Source: Macropodus opercularis
Taxonomy: Eukaryota > Chordata > Actinopteri > Anabantiformes > Osphronemidae
Assembly: GCA_030770545.1 (NCBI GenBank)
Contig: CM061098.1
Coordinates: 5,536,001 to 5,600,000, forward strand
Length of the DNA: 64,000 nucleotides
Reading direction: 5' to 3'
Of this stretch, positions 1-12,481 are shown one piece after another; the stretch's first letter is position 1, and each line of letters opens with the position of its first letter. The translations under genes and the position numbers were made by a program. The notes beneath the pieces were generated by a model. The model saw only the letters and a program-made list of their open reading frames with translations. It did not search any database and had not been told where the DNA came from.

Positions 1-39
1 TAGATGTTTTTTTACTCTTATTTATTGTTTTAGTTTTTT

Positions 40-165
40 TTTACCTCGTATGAATGATGCACTGTATGGAAAGCACCTGTTAAATGACTGGAGAGCACTT
101 TTTTAAATTTCACTGTACAAGTGACAGTGACAATATAGAATCTATCTCTCTATCTATCTATCTTT
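40..165 (+). repeat. Probable 3' tail of a fish non-LTR retrotransposon, ending in (TCTA)n
   Basis: The stretch has the layout of a retroelement 3' end: 'ttaaatttcactgtacaag', then 'gtgacaatata' and a (tcta)n tail at about 141-163. Teleost RTE/LINE-type elements commonly end in a 'ttgtacaagtg...gacaataaag' block followed by a tetranucleotide run. That family assignment comes from memory of the motif, not from an alignment. No reverse-transcriptase coding sequence is attached, so this would be a 5'-truncated copy. Confidence 0.45.
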
Positions 166-1299
166 TCAGTGTGGTGTAAAAAGTAGAAATCCCTGAAAAG
201 AGTATTCACAAAGAGCAGCAGAACTAGCTGAACTGCACCTATTAACACCTTTGTGGTCTTTGTTTCCAATGAAAATACACAGTACAAACTAAACCCTAGT
301 GTTTCGCTGTCGTTCTGGAGGCACATAGGGCTCACATGTTATAGAGACATGAATAGAGTAGAGGGGGGGGCAGGGAGGCGAGGTCACAAAAGGCACCAAC
401 CTTTAACCTGAAGGATTTGAGTCGTGCTTTTATTCTTAATGGAAAGAAAAACACAAAATATGCATGTATTATTAAAAAATGATAATTATATATAGGAGTT
501 TAGTCCAAACTGATGGTAGATAATGCGGACAAACATTCTTTCTGTCGCTGCGTTGAATTCTGCGACGTGAACTGATCAGAATGACGTGTAATTAGATGGG
601 ATGGGATTCTGCCCGTGGAGCGCAGACATACTCTGTTAATTGCTTTTTCATTAGGAAGCTGGTTATCAGAAAGGCACATCATTTCACAGTATGGCTGTTC
701 CCTGGCTTCCTACAAGGAGGCACTGGGGGATGTCGGCGCCATTAGACATCCATGCATGAACATAGCGAGTTTTTAGTGCCATTAGCATAATGGGGACGAG
801 AAGCAAACTGCTCTCGCTGCCTGTTGAAACACATTGCTCTAATTTCCTACTTGTCGAATTGCCCTTGACATCCACTTGAGCTTTAGGTATTGCTCTCACT
901 GAAGGGCTCCCGCTTTGAGATGGAATTCAGGGCTTTTGGACACAACTGTCAATCCGACAGATGTGACTCGATGACGGACCTTTGGTAAAACAGCCCACCA
1001 CAGCAGAATCATCATTTAACCTGTGTAGACCATGTCTTCACACTATTGTGTGTGATGGCCTGTAGCTATTGCTCTCCCCATTTTGATCAATAGGCACATT
1101 GGGAAATGGGATTTAGAGCGGACTGCAATTTAGCCACCCACATTAATCTTCTGTGACATGACCACTGCCAGTCTCGCACAGCGACACCTCTGTGTATGGA
1201 GACAAAGACGTGGCTTCCTGCATTGGAAAGATTCTCACTGAGCCGGACTGAAGTCAACTGGTAAATCACATGTACTGTATATAAAGTGGTTATCTTAAG
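166..1299. other. Non-coding stretch, no gene seen
   Basis: Only short open frames of 60-71 codons occur, on both strands, without splice context or recognisable peptides. There is a G8 run near 364-371. Nothing else was identified. Confidence 0.6.
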
Positions 1300-1304
1300 A
1301 GCCC

Positions 1305-1395
1305 CTCCCGTCTATCTGTCTGAGTGTCCTTGGGCAAGACACAGATCCTCAGATAGAGACGATATAAATGCAGACCGTTTACCACCAGAAAGCAG
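1305..1395 (+). repeat. SINE-like 3' fragment (teleost type)
   Basis: Contains 'tgtccttgggcaagacaca' followed by 'gatataaatgcagaccgtt' and 'taccacca'. Many teleost SINEs end in 'gtccttgggcaagacac...tataaatgcagtccatttacca', and this fragment keeps both ends of that block with the middle shortened. The tRNA-related head is not visible, so it is a truncated, aged insertion. The motif match is from memory; a repeat-library search would settle the family. Confidence 0.55.
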
Positions 1396-4300
1396 AATAA
1401 AGCGACCAGTACTGGTCACAATGAACAACATGACACACACTATCATTAATCCACAGTTTATTAGGACAGAGGTGAAATGAAAAATTGTGTGCAGGTCACA
1501 TTTGCAAGGCAGAATACTGCAATCGCTGCTGATGGAGTCAGGAAATCTACAGGGCATACAGTATATGAATAATCTACATAGACAAACCACAACATAGAGC
1601 GACGTGCAATCATTCCTGAATTATGCACACCGTTCATTTTTGCCTCTAACCTCTATCTGTAGAGCAATATCGGTCAATAAGCAGGAGGAGATTAATGAGC
1701 AACAGCCCTCCTCCTTTTTTGACTTCATCACATGAAGGAACATGTCAGTGATGTAGCTCAGTAGTGTCTTGACAACAATGAACGCCTGTATTTGACAGGA
1801 ACTCTTCACAGTAAAATGGTTCTCAATGCAGAGTTGGTGCTTTAATGGATTATCACTTGAAAGATCAGAAAACCAAAGGTAGAGGACTGATAACCCGTGA
1901 CAGAGAGCTTATTCATATTATATATTGTGCTGGTTACTGACTGTCTCGCTTTCCTCCCAGTCTTCCCAGTATTTTTATTCTCCTCTGTGTTATCTTTGCT
2001 CTAACAGTGGAATCTTCTTGTTAAAGTACATTTAGCTGCCTCACTGCAAACCCCGAGGTTTAATGACTTAGACTAATCCATGCTAAACCCGAGTAAACTG
2101 CGACTATGTGCCATTGCTCATGCGTATTAATTTGTAATGCAATCTTTAATCTTGTGGGAGTGAAGCTTGACATCTCCGGAGTAGCCTGCATAAATGATGT
2201 TTCCAGGCCTGTGCCACAGTAATGACAAAGGCGCAATGAGCTGCAGCTTGATGACAGAGTTATGTTCATCACGGCTTGTTTCTCCCACACTGAACTGAAC
2301 CTCCACCCCAGGCGTGTCACCACGCAGCCCTAACTAGTCTGCAGCAGTGCAACACAGTCTACAGACTTATCATTCATATTGGTGTGAAACAATACGTTTC
2401 TTTTATCCGCTGAGCTGCACATTACCTAAAAAAACCCCCATTATTTTGTATTTAATGCAAATAATGAAATCAGATGAAGAAATATCAGTAATAATAGGTC
2501 ATATAAGGATGGGAGGATTCTCTAACAATTTGCATTTTGTTTTGACGTTGTCATTTCCACCATCATTATTAGGTCGTGTGTCTTGGGGTCGTAATCCTTA
2601 AAACCATGTTATTAGAGTTCTCGATGGGAATGGAAGTAAAAGATGACAACTGGAGACAGCAACACGTGACCTTTACCCTCCAGGGGGTTAAATCTAGCAT
2701 AGAGCCTCCTCAAACCTACGCAGTCTCTGTCTTTTGAGGCATCTCTGCATTCAGGTCACCTTTCCCACGTCTAAAATCTGATATATCGGCATGGATTGCC
2801 TCCTGTCAGTCTGTGTGAAACACAGCCAGCAGGGTTTCAGATAGAGTGAAGGGACTATATTGGCTGTAAAAGATGGCTTTGATGTGTGTGTTAGGGGCTG
2901 GAGATGGACTGCAGCCTTATCCTCATACAATAGCCAGCTCTTCACCACATAAGCTTTGGGTTTGTTCTGCCATGTCTGTTCTGTGTTATAATGATACTGC
3001 TGTTCTCGCTGTAAGTTCCCGTCCGTGTTCACAGGATGTTCGTCTCTCTCATCCTCCCTGTGTGTTGTAGGAACACTAATGAAAGAGGGCCATCGCTTAT
3101 TTGGTTGCAAACAAGCCGGAATGTTAATTGCATGACATAATGCAATTTGGTTTCTCCACGCCGGCCTCCTGTCGAGTTATTTACTTAGTGCAGGAACTTC
3201 CTTGAAATCTGTCCTGGAAAATAACATTTGTCCAGCTGGATTCCTTCTAAAGTACGTGTACAGTAAAGATGTAATTAGAAGCTGTGGCTTGGGGGTGGTG
3301 GTGGGGTTGTGATGCTTCAGTTCAGGAGCAGGAGGTAAAGAGGCGCCGTCATACAGAAAATGGTTCCCACAAAAGCCCGTTGAATCCACACACACGAAGG
3401 CGGTGCCTGCACTCTACGTGACCCCTGGATCCACATGGCCGCGTTGCAGGTGCAGCTTCGGGCCTGTTTCGCTTGGCTCTAACAAAGTCGAATTTCTAGA
3501 GAACCATCTCACTAAGAAGAGTTTTCCGTAACTTTGAAGTGAACTGTTATAAATCATTTATAAGAGGACATTTATTATGTGCATCTACTCACATCTAAAA
3601 TGCTAATGTTGGTATTGCCTTGCTTCAAAAAACACATGCCAGTAGCTCTGTAACGTTAATATAACTGTCGTTTACAGTTTGATACCAGGACATTTGCAAC
3701 AAAACATGACTAAACGCTTTTAAAGGTTCTGCGGTTCACACGGAGCGTTTAGTGCCTGCTCTCTAACTTTTCAAATAAGGGACATAGCTGATCGTTAACT
3801 AGACGCATCCTTGTCTTTTCCCTCTCACACACTTGAAAAACCCCACAGACAAGTCAGTGCAATTTCCTCAGAGACTCGAGTCCAGAGACAACTCGGCACC
3901 ATCCATTTGCTTTGTGCTCTTTTTCCAGCGTAATGTCTTATTCACCAGAGCCTCTTGGGGTTCGGGACTCGCGTTGCATGTCTAGCAGTTTTTTTCTGAA
4001 GAACAAAGGCATGTGGCTGTGGTAATCCTTCAGCCTGTTAAGGAAAAACAAGTTCAGACAGACGGCCAACTAATCCGGTTTGACATACAGTGTTGTGCGT
4101 TCAGGTGGATTTAATTACTCCTTAGTATGAGACAGAAGCAAAGCCTCCACTTTCTGCTGGCGTAATATGTCCTGTACTACAGACTTCACAGATATTACAA
4201 AGATGAAACATATTTGACAAGTGTTTTTATTGCTGGATAAAATGACAGCTGAGTCCATGACACGTTTATTTATTGAAAAGCGGAAAAGGCTTCTCATAGC

Positions 4301-7148
4301 AATAGAGCCACAGGATTGGACGAGCTATTTGAGGAAACAGCGTGGGTGTCTTCTGGGGACGTACTGACAGATGTAGGAAGCCTCGGTGGTCAGGAAGCAA
4401 GGTGAGAGGAAGAAACCCTTTTGAGACGCAGTTTCTGTTCGGCCCGATAAAGACACGCCTGCAGACCAGTTATGGATGGTTGGAAAGCTTTGAGCCTGGT
4501 GTGTGGCCTGAAATAACCATTAACAAAGTATGGCCACGCATGACTAATACTGGCGCTACGGCGTCCAGGTAAAAGCACGGCGTTTGAATATCAAACCAGA
4601 ATTCGAAGACGTGTCCTCCAAAGAGCAGTAAAAAAATGTCAAAGTCATTCTTCCTGACTGCTGTGTCTAGATTTTACCCCGTGTCAATGTGACACCAGTA
4701 AGACTGGGGCACTGAATTATTATCTGGCTTACCTTCAACTGACTCAACAAGGGCTTTAGCTGAATTTTACTGTCTACTCAACACACTGATTGCTGAAGCC
4801 ATTTAAAAGCAGCCACATCCTCTCTTTCTATATTTAACCTGGGGAAATTAAAAATACGCCCAAAAGCAGAGCACAACCACATCAGTCGAGTGGAACATGT
4901 CAAAAGTCTATTTGACATGAAATATTTCATAAATGAACGAGTCTGAACCTGGCTGTGAATATATCTTCCTTTTCTGACAGTGTTTGCCTGGTCTCAGACC
5001 AACGGCCTCGTCCAACTAACGCGACTTGAGTAACTAACATAAATCTATGGTTCAGGGGAAGACAAATGTGCCAGGACGCTGATTAAATCAAGAAAAGAGC
5101 TTAGAGCTAATTAAAGGATTAGAGGATCTAATGGACTCATACTTTGTGATAAATATTGCTCAGTCTGCTCTTGAAGTTTGACGCTTGACATTTTGTGCCA
5201 TGAGGAGGATCTTTTTACGGTGGTGACTAATTACAACGTTAAGGGTAGAGGACACAAATTCAGAAATACTACCACTACAAATGTGAAAGCAGACTTGTGT
5301 TTCAGTCTTATGAATTCGCAAAAAGATGAATGGTGAGTCAAATAATTATTTCCATTAAAAAACATTTTTAAGAAGCTGCTGGTAGTAACCCGCAAACGGA
5401 AATGATTACATGGAAACAAGCTCAGATGAATCATGGTCTTAGTCTCATCGTTTAGAAAGCAGACACTGCCAGTACAGCCAGTTTGTCTTTCTTGAGCACA
5501 TTAAGATGCCGTTACAGTGGAATCGTGGACAAGGACAACCCGCTGGCTAGACGAGGGATTTGTGCTGTGTTACCCTTGACGCCGTCTGGAGACGGTCACC
5601 TACCGTAGAGGCCACTTACGGCAGACACACCACTGCTATCACCTCTGTCCGTGTCAAGCACAACCATCAATATAGAGCAATATGTAAATAAAACGAATCC
5701 TGGAGACGCTTGCACATCGCTGACGGAGACGGGGGAGCGTAATGTTTGAACTGAAACTCTCCTCTGCCTCATACAAGCGAATACCCAGATGTCAGTGAAT
5801 GTCTCCATGTTTGCTTCCAGGGGATGAAGCTGTGACGAGTGGCACTGTATGTAATTTGGTTCTTCCTGGTGAGTGAGAGCTGAGGTGAACCCTGACACCC
5901 AGCAGTGATTCGTCCGTGACATCGGCTCCTGCACTGTAGCCCAATAAAGCTCTACTGTCATTTCATGCTGCTGGAGAGGGGAGACCCTCTCACCGCTGCT
6001 GTTATCTGACACAGCGCTGCCATCCTCCCCAACAAACTCCGCTTCACTGGTCGTGTGTGGTGGAGTCACATGGAACACAATGAGTTGGTTTGTGATTAGG
6101 TTGTATATTCGAGTCAAAGCTACATAATGTAATCGCACGTGGCAGGTTTTCCTCATCTACAGACTTATTTAAGTTAAATCACTGAGGGCAATGCAGACTC
6201 CAACTGGTGGACGTTGCTCAATATAACTGCAACAGTTTAATGGCATCATACCAAATATGACTGAGTTAATATTTGACAAATGTAGCATACCACTAATGTT
6301 GGCTTTAGCTTTATTTGGTGGATGCATTACAGGCATCTGTGACTGCTGATCGATTGCAGCATGTTCAGTCTAAATGCTTGAGTTAATCACATCTTGATTC
6401 AATTACAGAGCAGATCTTGAGATCGACTTCTCCGTCCACCGTTTCTCCTTCCTACAATTTACTCTCAGAAGCTCGGCCTTGACGTCTCCCCGATCGGGAA
6501 GTTGAATCAGTTGGCACCTTACGGTCCGACATAATGACATGATAGAGGGTTTCATAATGGGCCCCCACTTTATGTTTCTAATTGCAGAGAACATAATGAC
6601 CTGCAGTGGTAAACCTCTGAGCCAAAGTGCTGCTCTAGTCAGTAAGTGACCGTTTTAATCCTCTGTGGCCGCAGAAGAGAGTGAAGAGGCCTCTTTAATT
6701 GCATTAGCCCAGCAGTGTGTCACACACTTAACTAATACCAGAGTTTGTTAAGCTGCTGACAACACTGAGTCAAAAATGTAACAGTTCTAACATTTTATCC
6801 TACATGTGATGTGAACGAAGCTCACAAAGACCTTTCATCTGCACCTCTATGAATGCATGACTAAAAGGCTTTGCTGGTTCCCTCCATGACCACAGGACAA
6901 CGTTGCAGCGCCGTGTTCGCCAGCTACGTATCTGCACAGATTCAAAGTTCACGCGGAGCTGATGCGCATCAGTTACACTTCATGATGTGTTTATGGCTTA
7001 GGGCTTAGGCTTCGCTTGGCAGCAGACGTACTGTACAGTATGTCACAGACGTGGTTTAGTGTGGGCAAGAAAAACGCACAGAGACTCTAACTTGCTTGGG
7101 ATTTGTTGTTTGTTTTCTACATAATTCTCCATAGTTGTACTGTCTCTC
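1396..7148. other. Gene-free stretch, mostly unique sequence
   Basis: Base composition is mixed and slightly AT-rich, with short open frames on both strands. The longest (minus strand 5596-6156, 186 codons) shows no recognisable domain, no repeat and no splice support, so it is not called. No tRNA, rRNA or clear transposon was seen. Confidence 0.55.
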
Positions 7149-7168
7149 ACACACACACACACACACAT
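7149..7168. repeat. (CA)n microsatellite
   Basis: An uninterrupted run of about ten CA units follows 'tgtctct'. It is a likely length-polymorphic marker; no function is implied. Confidence 0.9.
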
Positions 7169-9339
7169 TTCAGTAGAGTTGCAATGTCTTGAAATGTGGA
7201 AAATGAGGATGTAATGCACATTTCATAGAACAGGAAGGGGAAAAGGTCACATGTGGTTTGATTGAAACGGGCAGGGAACCATCAGTCACATCTCTCAGCC
7301 CGAGGTGTCAGCCTAACACCGAAGGCGATGGCTGGCTAAGAGAGACCATCAGTAAGCTGTCACCGCTGCCATACATCCAAACACAAATCTAATGCCCACT
7401 GAAGCGAAGAGAAGATCTGTGTCAGGCAGCAGATTTCAGCCTGTGTTTACTATCTGATCATAATTTATAATCAGGACAAACGTTAATTCTGAAGCTCACT
7501 TTTTCAGCTAATACACACAACTGATCCAAATAAACTGAGTAAAATAAATATCATCAAGCTCCAATTAAATCTCAAACGCATCCTTGATGGATAAAGCTCA
7601 GGAGCACAGAAATATCCGCTCTTTTGTGTTTTGAAGAATTGTCAGTGTGTCCCATGTCTTCACATTTCATTAAAAGTCTGCGACTGTTGTTGGTAGCTGT
7701 GCAGGTTCTGGAGAGCAAACGTCTGTTTTACTCTGTTCTCCAGCTTGCCTCTCATTTTTTAGTCATTAACTCATGTAAACGTCCCATCTGTCGTCCTCTC
7801 ACGCTTCCTTTTTGTCAGCACTGCTTGCTGTTCTAGTCTGTCTGTCAGTGAAGAGTATGGGGATTTCCTGGATTTTAAGAAAAGATAACAGAGCCCTCAA
7901 AGTGTCTGAGTGTTGGACTTGAGGAGAAATCGCTGCTACACCCCACTGATGTTTTTTTCCTACCAGAATTTAAATAGCAATTTAATATTTTCATGTAAGA
8001 AAATGACTCCAGCTTAAGGTGTGCTGAGCAAAAAACTGGCACTAGCTCGTCCGACATTTTTGGACACAACCCATTTCCGAGTGCTTTCGCTTGAAAAAGC
8101 ATTTAAAATGACGACCTGCGTGGTCGTCTTCTCTCTAATGTTTACTAGCCTCCAGATATCGCTTTGCTGTTGCAGATACTACACCCAGCTGGCACCACCG
8201 TCACAATTTAATTAAAACTATCAACAAAGATTGTCTCCTTGCCCAACAACTTTGCTCTCGAAATTTAAAAGGGCGACGTTTTTCATATTGGATTAAACTG
8301 CATTTTTGAAACTCTTAATGCTTGAGATGATGATGATGACGATGGTGAACAGAAACTTCATTTAAGCATTAGGTTTACAGTATAAAATCCAAGTACGGGA
8401 AGATTAGCTCATATTTAGCCTCAGACCGACTGAGCAACGGCAACAGAAGCTGCCTGACCTTGATCGATCGCTTCAGAACCACTGTGAACTTCATCAAGCG
8501 TCTTTGTTAATGGTAGCATGAAAGCATGCAAACTGTCAGTATTATATACAGCCTCTACCTAAACTTGTTCTGCTGGTCCTGCACCTATTTCCCAGCAACG
8601 CTTTACATTTGAAGTTGAGAAGAGTTAACTGTTCATTTTCTTAGGCATGAAATGTCATCCATTTGTCTTCACACTGACCAGAACATTCCTCAAGCCTTGC
8701 AATTGTTAAAAAAAAACTGCAGTAGCTGGAAAAAATCTCGCCTGAGAGTGAAACTGCCAGTGTTTTAAGAGCAGGTCAGTGATAAAATGCCGGACGCTGC
8801 TGAACAGAACCTTAAACAAGCTCATCACTGCAGTTTTCTACCAACTTTTACTGAATTGTGTGTTTTTATGCCTCCATGAAAATAATGAACCCGCGGCTTT
8901 AAGCACTGATTTTTAAGCAATGTTGCAGACTGGAGACTATGAAACATTTTTTAGAAAGCAGAGCATTTTTGGTTAATAAGCAAAACGTCCTAATTGGGCC
9001 TGTTACCCATGGGAATTCAAGGAACATGATACTAAACAATGAACATTTTAACAATGTGCCATAGATTCTTTTCCACAAAAGCCCTGTAACCCTACAAAAA
9101 ACAACTCTACACGTACAGTTGGCAAAGGTTCTCAGTCAAGTTGTCTGTCTTCTTCAGTCGTCTGAGGAAAGCTGGCAGAGGCCACAGATTTAAAAGACAG
9201 AGGCCACTGGTTTGAACATTACACCGTTGCCTTTTTGGAGAAGACAGGTGGTACGAACGGGGCAGAGAAGCAAGAAGTAAACAAATAAACAGACCCTCCC
9301 TCAGACACAACATGTCTCCACCTTATCATCCTGCCCTTT
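7169..9339. other. Gene-free stretch
   Basis: No coding exon, RNA gene or repeat family was recognised. There is a short (gat)n run near 8327-8346. Open frames do not exceed 75 codons. Confidence 0.55.
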
Positions 9340-9344
9340 CATCT

Positions 9345-9640
9345 ATGCCCAGGAAAACCAAGACCACCTCACACTTAATGAGCCTGTAATGGCTGGAGGA
9401 GGAGTCACGGTGGTTCACACCTGCTCTGTTCTCGTAACGAGACCAGTCTTCACAGGTGCAAAGCGAAACCTAAGTGGAGGATACGTCTGTGGTCTGTACC
9501 AGCATTTCCTCAGACTGAAGAAGCTACCGGTAAAGGCCGTGACATATTTCTACCAAAGAAGAAGAAGAAGAAGTTCAGTTGCCATGACTCAACTTTCAGA
9601 CGACTCTACATGTAGTGAAACGTGTCTCGAGAGGCAGTGA
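9345..9640 (+). repeat. Dispersed repeat, copy A (relative at 42330-42530)
   Basis: It shares an ordered series of words with 42330-42530: 'ccaggaa', 'caagaccac', a 'gtcacggt' plus 'gttcacacct' block, 'taacgag', 'cctaa', 'tggaggata' and 'tttcctca'. Copy A continues into 'ctgaagaagctac', a (gaa)n run at about 9555-9573 and 'agttcagttgcc', a tail I associate with a common teleost dispersed element. The 83-codon open frame over it (9389-9640) is part of the repeat and is not called a gene. The two copies differ by substitutions and indels, so the insertions are old. Confidence 0.6.
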
Positions 9641-10548
9641 GAACTCACTCAGTAAAGTGATAAACGTTCCATTGTTCTATGGGTCATTCTGATACTGAAC
9701 CATGATTATAATCAATATCCATCCACTTCCTTACAGCTATAATGAGGAAACAGTGGTCATCAGTCAAATTCTCCTTTGTCTTGCACACGTGTCCCAGTGG
9801 ACAACGAACAATCAGGTTTCTGAAGACTCATTATAAAACATATTGTCTCATGTTTCCACTTCTGACTCATGTTCTCTCCCTGAAGGCAAGGACAGCAGGA
9901 AGCCTTGGTGCGGTTCTCTGTCCTTGACTTCAATGCAATTCACTGCTCTTCACTTTTACTTTGAGAAACACGTCACATGACCAGAGCACACACACGCACT
10001 CGCACACGTTATTTTTATGTATTGGTTAAAGAAGTACGTGAGATTCCATTATACTACATGTTTGTAAGTTTGCTTTGCACCAATCCTAATATACATATTG
10101 TTAATTTTTCTGTGAAAAAAACTAATCTAGCAAAACTTCTACCTATAAATTAGAGCTGACTGCAATGTTTCCATAACTGTTCCTTTACTTCCTGCTTGGC
10201 TTGGTTTACACTGTTGGTTCTGACAAAGCGGGTCAATCTTTCATGTGCTGGGTTAGTGGACGGTCCTGAAAAAATATGATGCTCAATCTGGAAAATATCG
10301 ACCATCAAACGAATGCATCAGGGGAAACGGAGGAGGTGCATTACAAACCAACGACGTGCACCAGAAACATGTAGCTACAAGACGTCTATGAAATATTCAA
10401 GCAGCCACGCATCAGATGTGTCTGCAGGCAATAGTGACCTGTGACGATATGTGTGCAACCACAAGAATGTGGTGAGAATGTGTTCAGGCCACCAACAGGC
10501 TTGACGTTTTTCAGCTGACTTTGCTAAATGTTACATGTCCCAGTCATT
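9641..10548. other. Gene-free stretch
   Basis: No exon, RNA gene or mobile element was recognised. Composition is ordinary and open frames are at most 61 codons. Confidence 0.5.
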
Positions 10549-10590
10549 GGTACCACATACATGTTCCTTGGTACCACATACATGTTCCTT
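10549..10590. repeat. Perfect 21-bp tandem duplication
   Basis: Two identical, directly adjacent 21-bp units (10549-10569 and 10570-10590) begin with 'ggtaccacatacatg' and end with 'ttcctt'. Each contains a KpnI-type GGTACC palindrome. A third partial match ('gttacc') follows. It looks like a simple replication-slippage duplication. Confidence 0.9.
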
Positions 10591-10659
10591 GTTACCTCCT
10601 GTTGACGGCCTCCAGTATCAATCCAGGACGAGTCCATCGTATGCGTTGATTTACATGAC

Positions 10660-10945
10660 ATTTTTTAATCTTTCCACTTCCTATCTCTGATCCATTATGT
10701 CTCCTCCTCTTTTCAATCTGAACCATGTCTCCCCATCTCCCATCTCTGCCCTCCTCTCCCACTTTACTAATCTCCCCACTGCCTCCAGCTAAATGATTCA
10801 CCCTCTCAATTTCTTGTCCGCGTCTCTCTCCATCCCATTTTTTTTCCTTTTTCCATCCCCCCCTTCCATCTCTCCCCCCACTTTTTTCACACCTCTATCA
10901 GATTCCTGCCCTCGTGTTCCTGCCTTCCTCCCTCTCACTTCCTGC
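10660..10945. other. Pyrimidine-rich tract
   Basis: About 280 bp of the + strand is dominated by C and T, including T8 and C7 runs near 10839-10865. Such strand-asymmetric tracts can form triplex DNA. The 69-70 codon open frames here reflect the base bias, not coding. A purine-rich tract follows at 11160-11340. Confidence 0.7.
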
Positions 10946-11159
10946 ATGCTGAGCGGAGAGGCTGGTTGGACGGCATATTATTTCTCAGAGGAGACAGTCA
11001 GTTGACTGCTCTCCAGGCTAAGAGTGGCTCTGTTCACCCCTGGGTTCACGGAGTCACGGCTCTGTTCCGCTCCAGGATTATGCAGATCTTAATTCCCTTC
11101 CGCTCTCACCTGAGGTTGGCAGGGCATGAAATAAGGAAAGTGTTCACTGCAAATAAAAG

Positions 11160-11345
11160 TTTCAAGAGGGGAGGGGCGGTGTGGTGGGGGAGCGGGAAGG
11201 TATGGAAGGAGGAAAGATGACAACAAAGAAAGCTGGGGTGGTGGTAGCTGTAAGTGACTGAGGGAAATAAGAGCGACATGAGGTGTGGGATAAATGGAGA
11301 GAACAAAGCAGGGAACGATAAGGCAGAGGGGGTGTGTTGGTTCTG
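11160..11345. other. Purine-rich tract
   Basis: The + strand is strongly G and A rich ('gaggggaggggcggtgtgg', 'ggaaggaggaaagatg', 'gagagaacaaagcaggga'). The overlapping minus-strand open frames (139 and 90 codons) are serine/proline/leucine-rich, as expected when a polypyrimidine strand is translated by chance. Confidence 0.65.
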
Positions 11346-12027
11346 TGCGTCCCCAGAGACGCTGAACACACTCCGACTGTAGATTGCCTCCGTTTCCTTA
11401 CGATAATTAAGACTCTGCACATGTACAGTACCAAACATCAGCGCGGCAAATACGCACAAATTCTGCAGGAAGCACTGATGTTGTAGGCTCGTTGCAGTGA
11501 AGCGTGTTGATAAACCGGTTTCCACTCCAGGGTTTCATTTCATACACTAAAGTGCTGGGTTTACCTCCCAGGCTCCTCAGAAAGCCACCAATCAACCCAA
11601 GCCAAGAGGGAGTTCCACAGGTAGTTGCCATCAGGATATTTAATGCAATAATATTTCTTGCCATCATTAATATTTCACATATAGCCGCGTTAATCATTTG
11701 TGTATTTACATTTTCCCAAATTACGATTTTATTTCCTGAGTTGGTGCCAACAGATCGAGAGTTTTTGCTCCGTGTGCTTAATTTTGAAGAAATCCAAAGG
11801 CTTTTTATGTCTTATTTCTGATTTAGTAAGGTCGTATTAAATAGCAAACAATATGCGTGAGATGAGTTAGTTGAAGGTACAGTAGCCTTACACCCTTAAT
11901 TCTAACGTTATTCAGTGTTCCTTGCTTCGCAGAACAGCTTTAAAAAGTCAGTAAACACGCAGGTGTGTGATGTGGCGTCGAAAAAAGTTGAAGTAGCAAC
12001 TCGAAAAAGCATCTTAGTGCATCTCAC

Positions 12028-12095
12028 CTGATAAAGCCTCCTTGGAAAAAGCAGAAAGACAAGACGTACAGAATCCGAATGACCTGTGGGAGCAT
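12028..12095 (-). CDS. Candidate first coding exon with signal peptide (gene unidentified)
   Basis: Read on the minus strand from ATG at 12095, the exon encodes MLPQVIRILYVLSFCFFQGG, then F, I and the first two bases of the next codon. It stops at a consensus donor, ATCAG|GTGAGAT (exon end 12028, intron from 12027, phase 2). The peptide has a positive charge (Arg7), a hydrophobic core of about ten residues and small residues (Gly-Gly) after it, so it looks like a signal peptide or signal anchor. The start context has A at -3. The CpG-dense block at 12291-12418 lies 5' of it on the same strand, where a promoter or 5' UTR would be. I do not recognise the gene. The next exon should lie at lower coordinates, but I could not find it convincingly. 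It could still be a chance frame; the donor, start context and CpG island together favour a real exon. Confidence 0.4.
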
Positions 12096-12287
12096 CCTCT
12101 GGTTCAGAAATCTCGACTCAATCCCGTTGAACAACTTGCAGGCAAAATAATTTCTGGAATCAGCAAATCCACTGAGCGGCTTGTGAGACTGGGCTAGAGG
12201 AGGAAAGCATCGTCTCTCTCAGTGATCCAAGCTCGTCTTTGGGGAAACTTCTCCCCCTCCCACCAAATCCAGAGGGCTGCACACATC

Positions 12288-12420
12288 CACACGGCAGAGA
12301 CGCGGCTCCACGCAGCTGGGCAGCTCCGGGCGCTCGGTCACCGCGTTGGCCGCTGAGTCGGAGCGTCGCGTCGCCGTGTGCGTCCTGGTGACAGCGTGGT
12401 GTATTTACGCCCTCGCTGAA
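12288..12420 (-). promoter_or_regulatory. CpG-dense block, likely promoter/5' UTR for the minus-strand exon
   Basis: By eye there are about 20 CpG dinucleotides within roughly 130 bp (for example 'gagcgtcgcgtcgccgtg'), far denser than the surrounding sequence, where CpG is sparse. It sits about 200-320 bp upstream of the candidate start codon at 12095. No TATA box is obvious, as is usual for CpG promoters. A 91-codon minus-strand frame (12160-12435) crosses it and ends before 12095; if transcribed it would be an upstream ORF, and I do not call it a protein. Confidence 0.4.
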
Positions 12421-12461
12421 AATCAAAGGGGTCACGATTTGGGGCTTTTTGTTTTTATTTG

Positions 12462-12481
12462 CCTAATTATCCCTAATTAGG
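12462..12481. promoter_or_regulatory. Homeodomain-type palindrome
   Basis: CCTAATTATCCCTAATTAGG is a perfect inverted repeat: 8-bp arms (cctaatta/taattagg) around a 4-bp spacer. Two TAATTA cores are typical binding sites for dimerising homeodomain proteins. It lies just upstream of the CpG-dense block relative to the minus-strand gene candidate. Function is inferred from the motif only. Confidence 0.45.

Noticed and set aside
5596..6156. 186-codon minus-strand open frame
   Set aside because: No recognisable domain, no repeat, no splice or promoter context. It reads like random translation.
11106..11525. 139- and 90-codon minus-strand frames
   Set aside because: They are translations of the purine-rich tract's complement (Ser/Pro/Leu/Phe-rich), explained by base bias.
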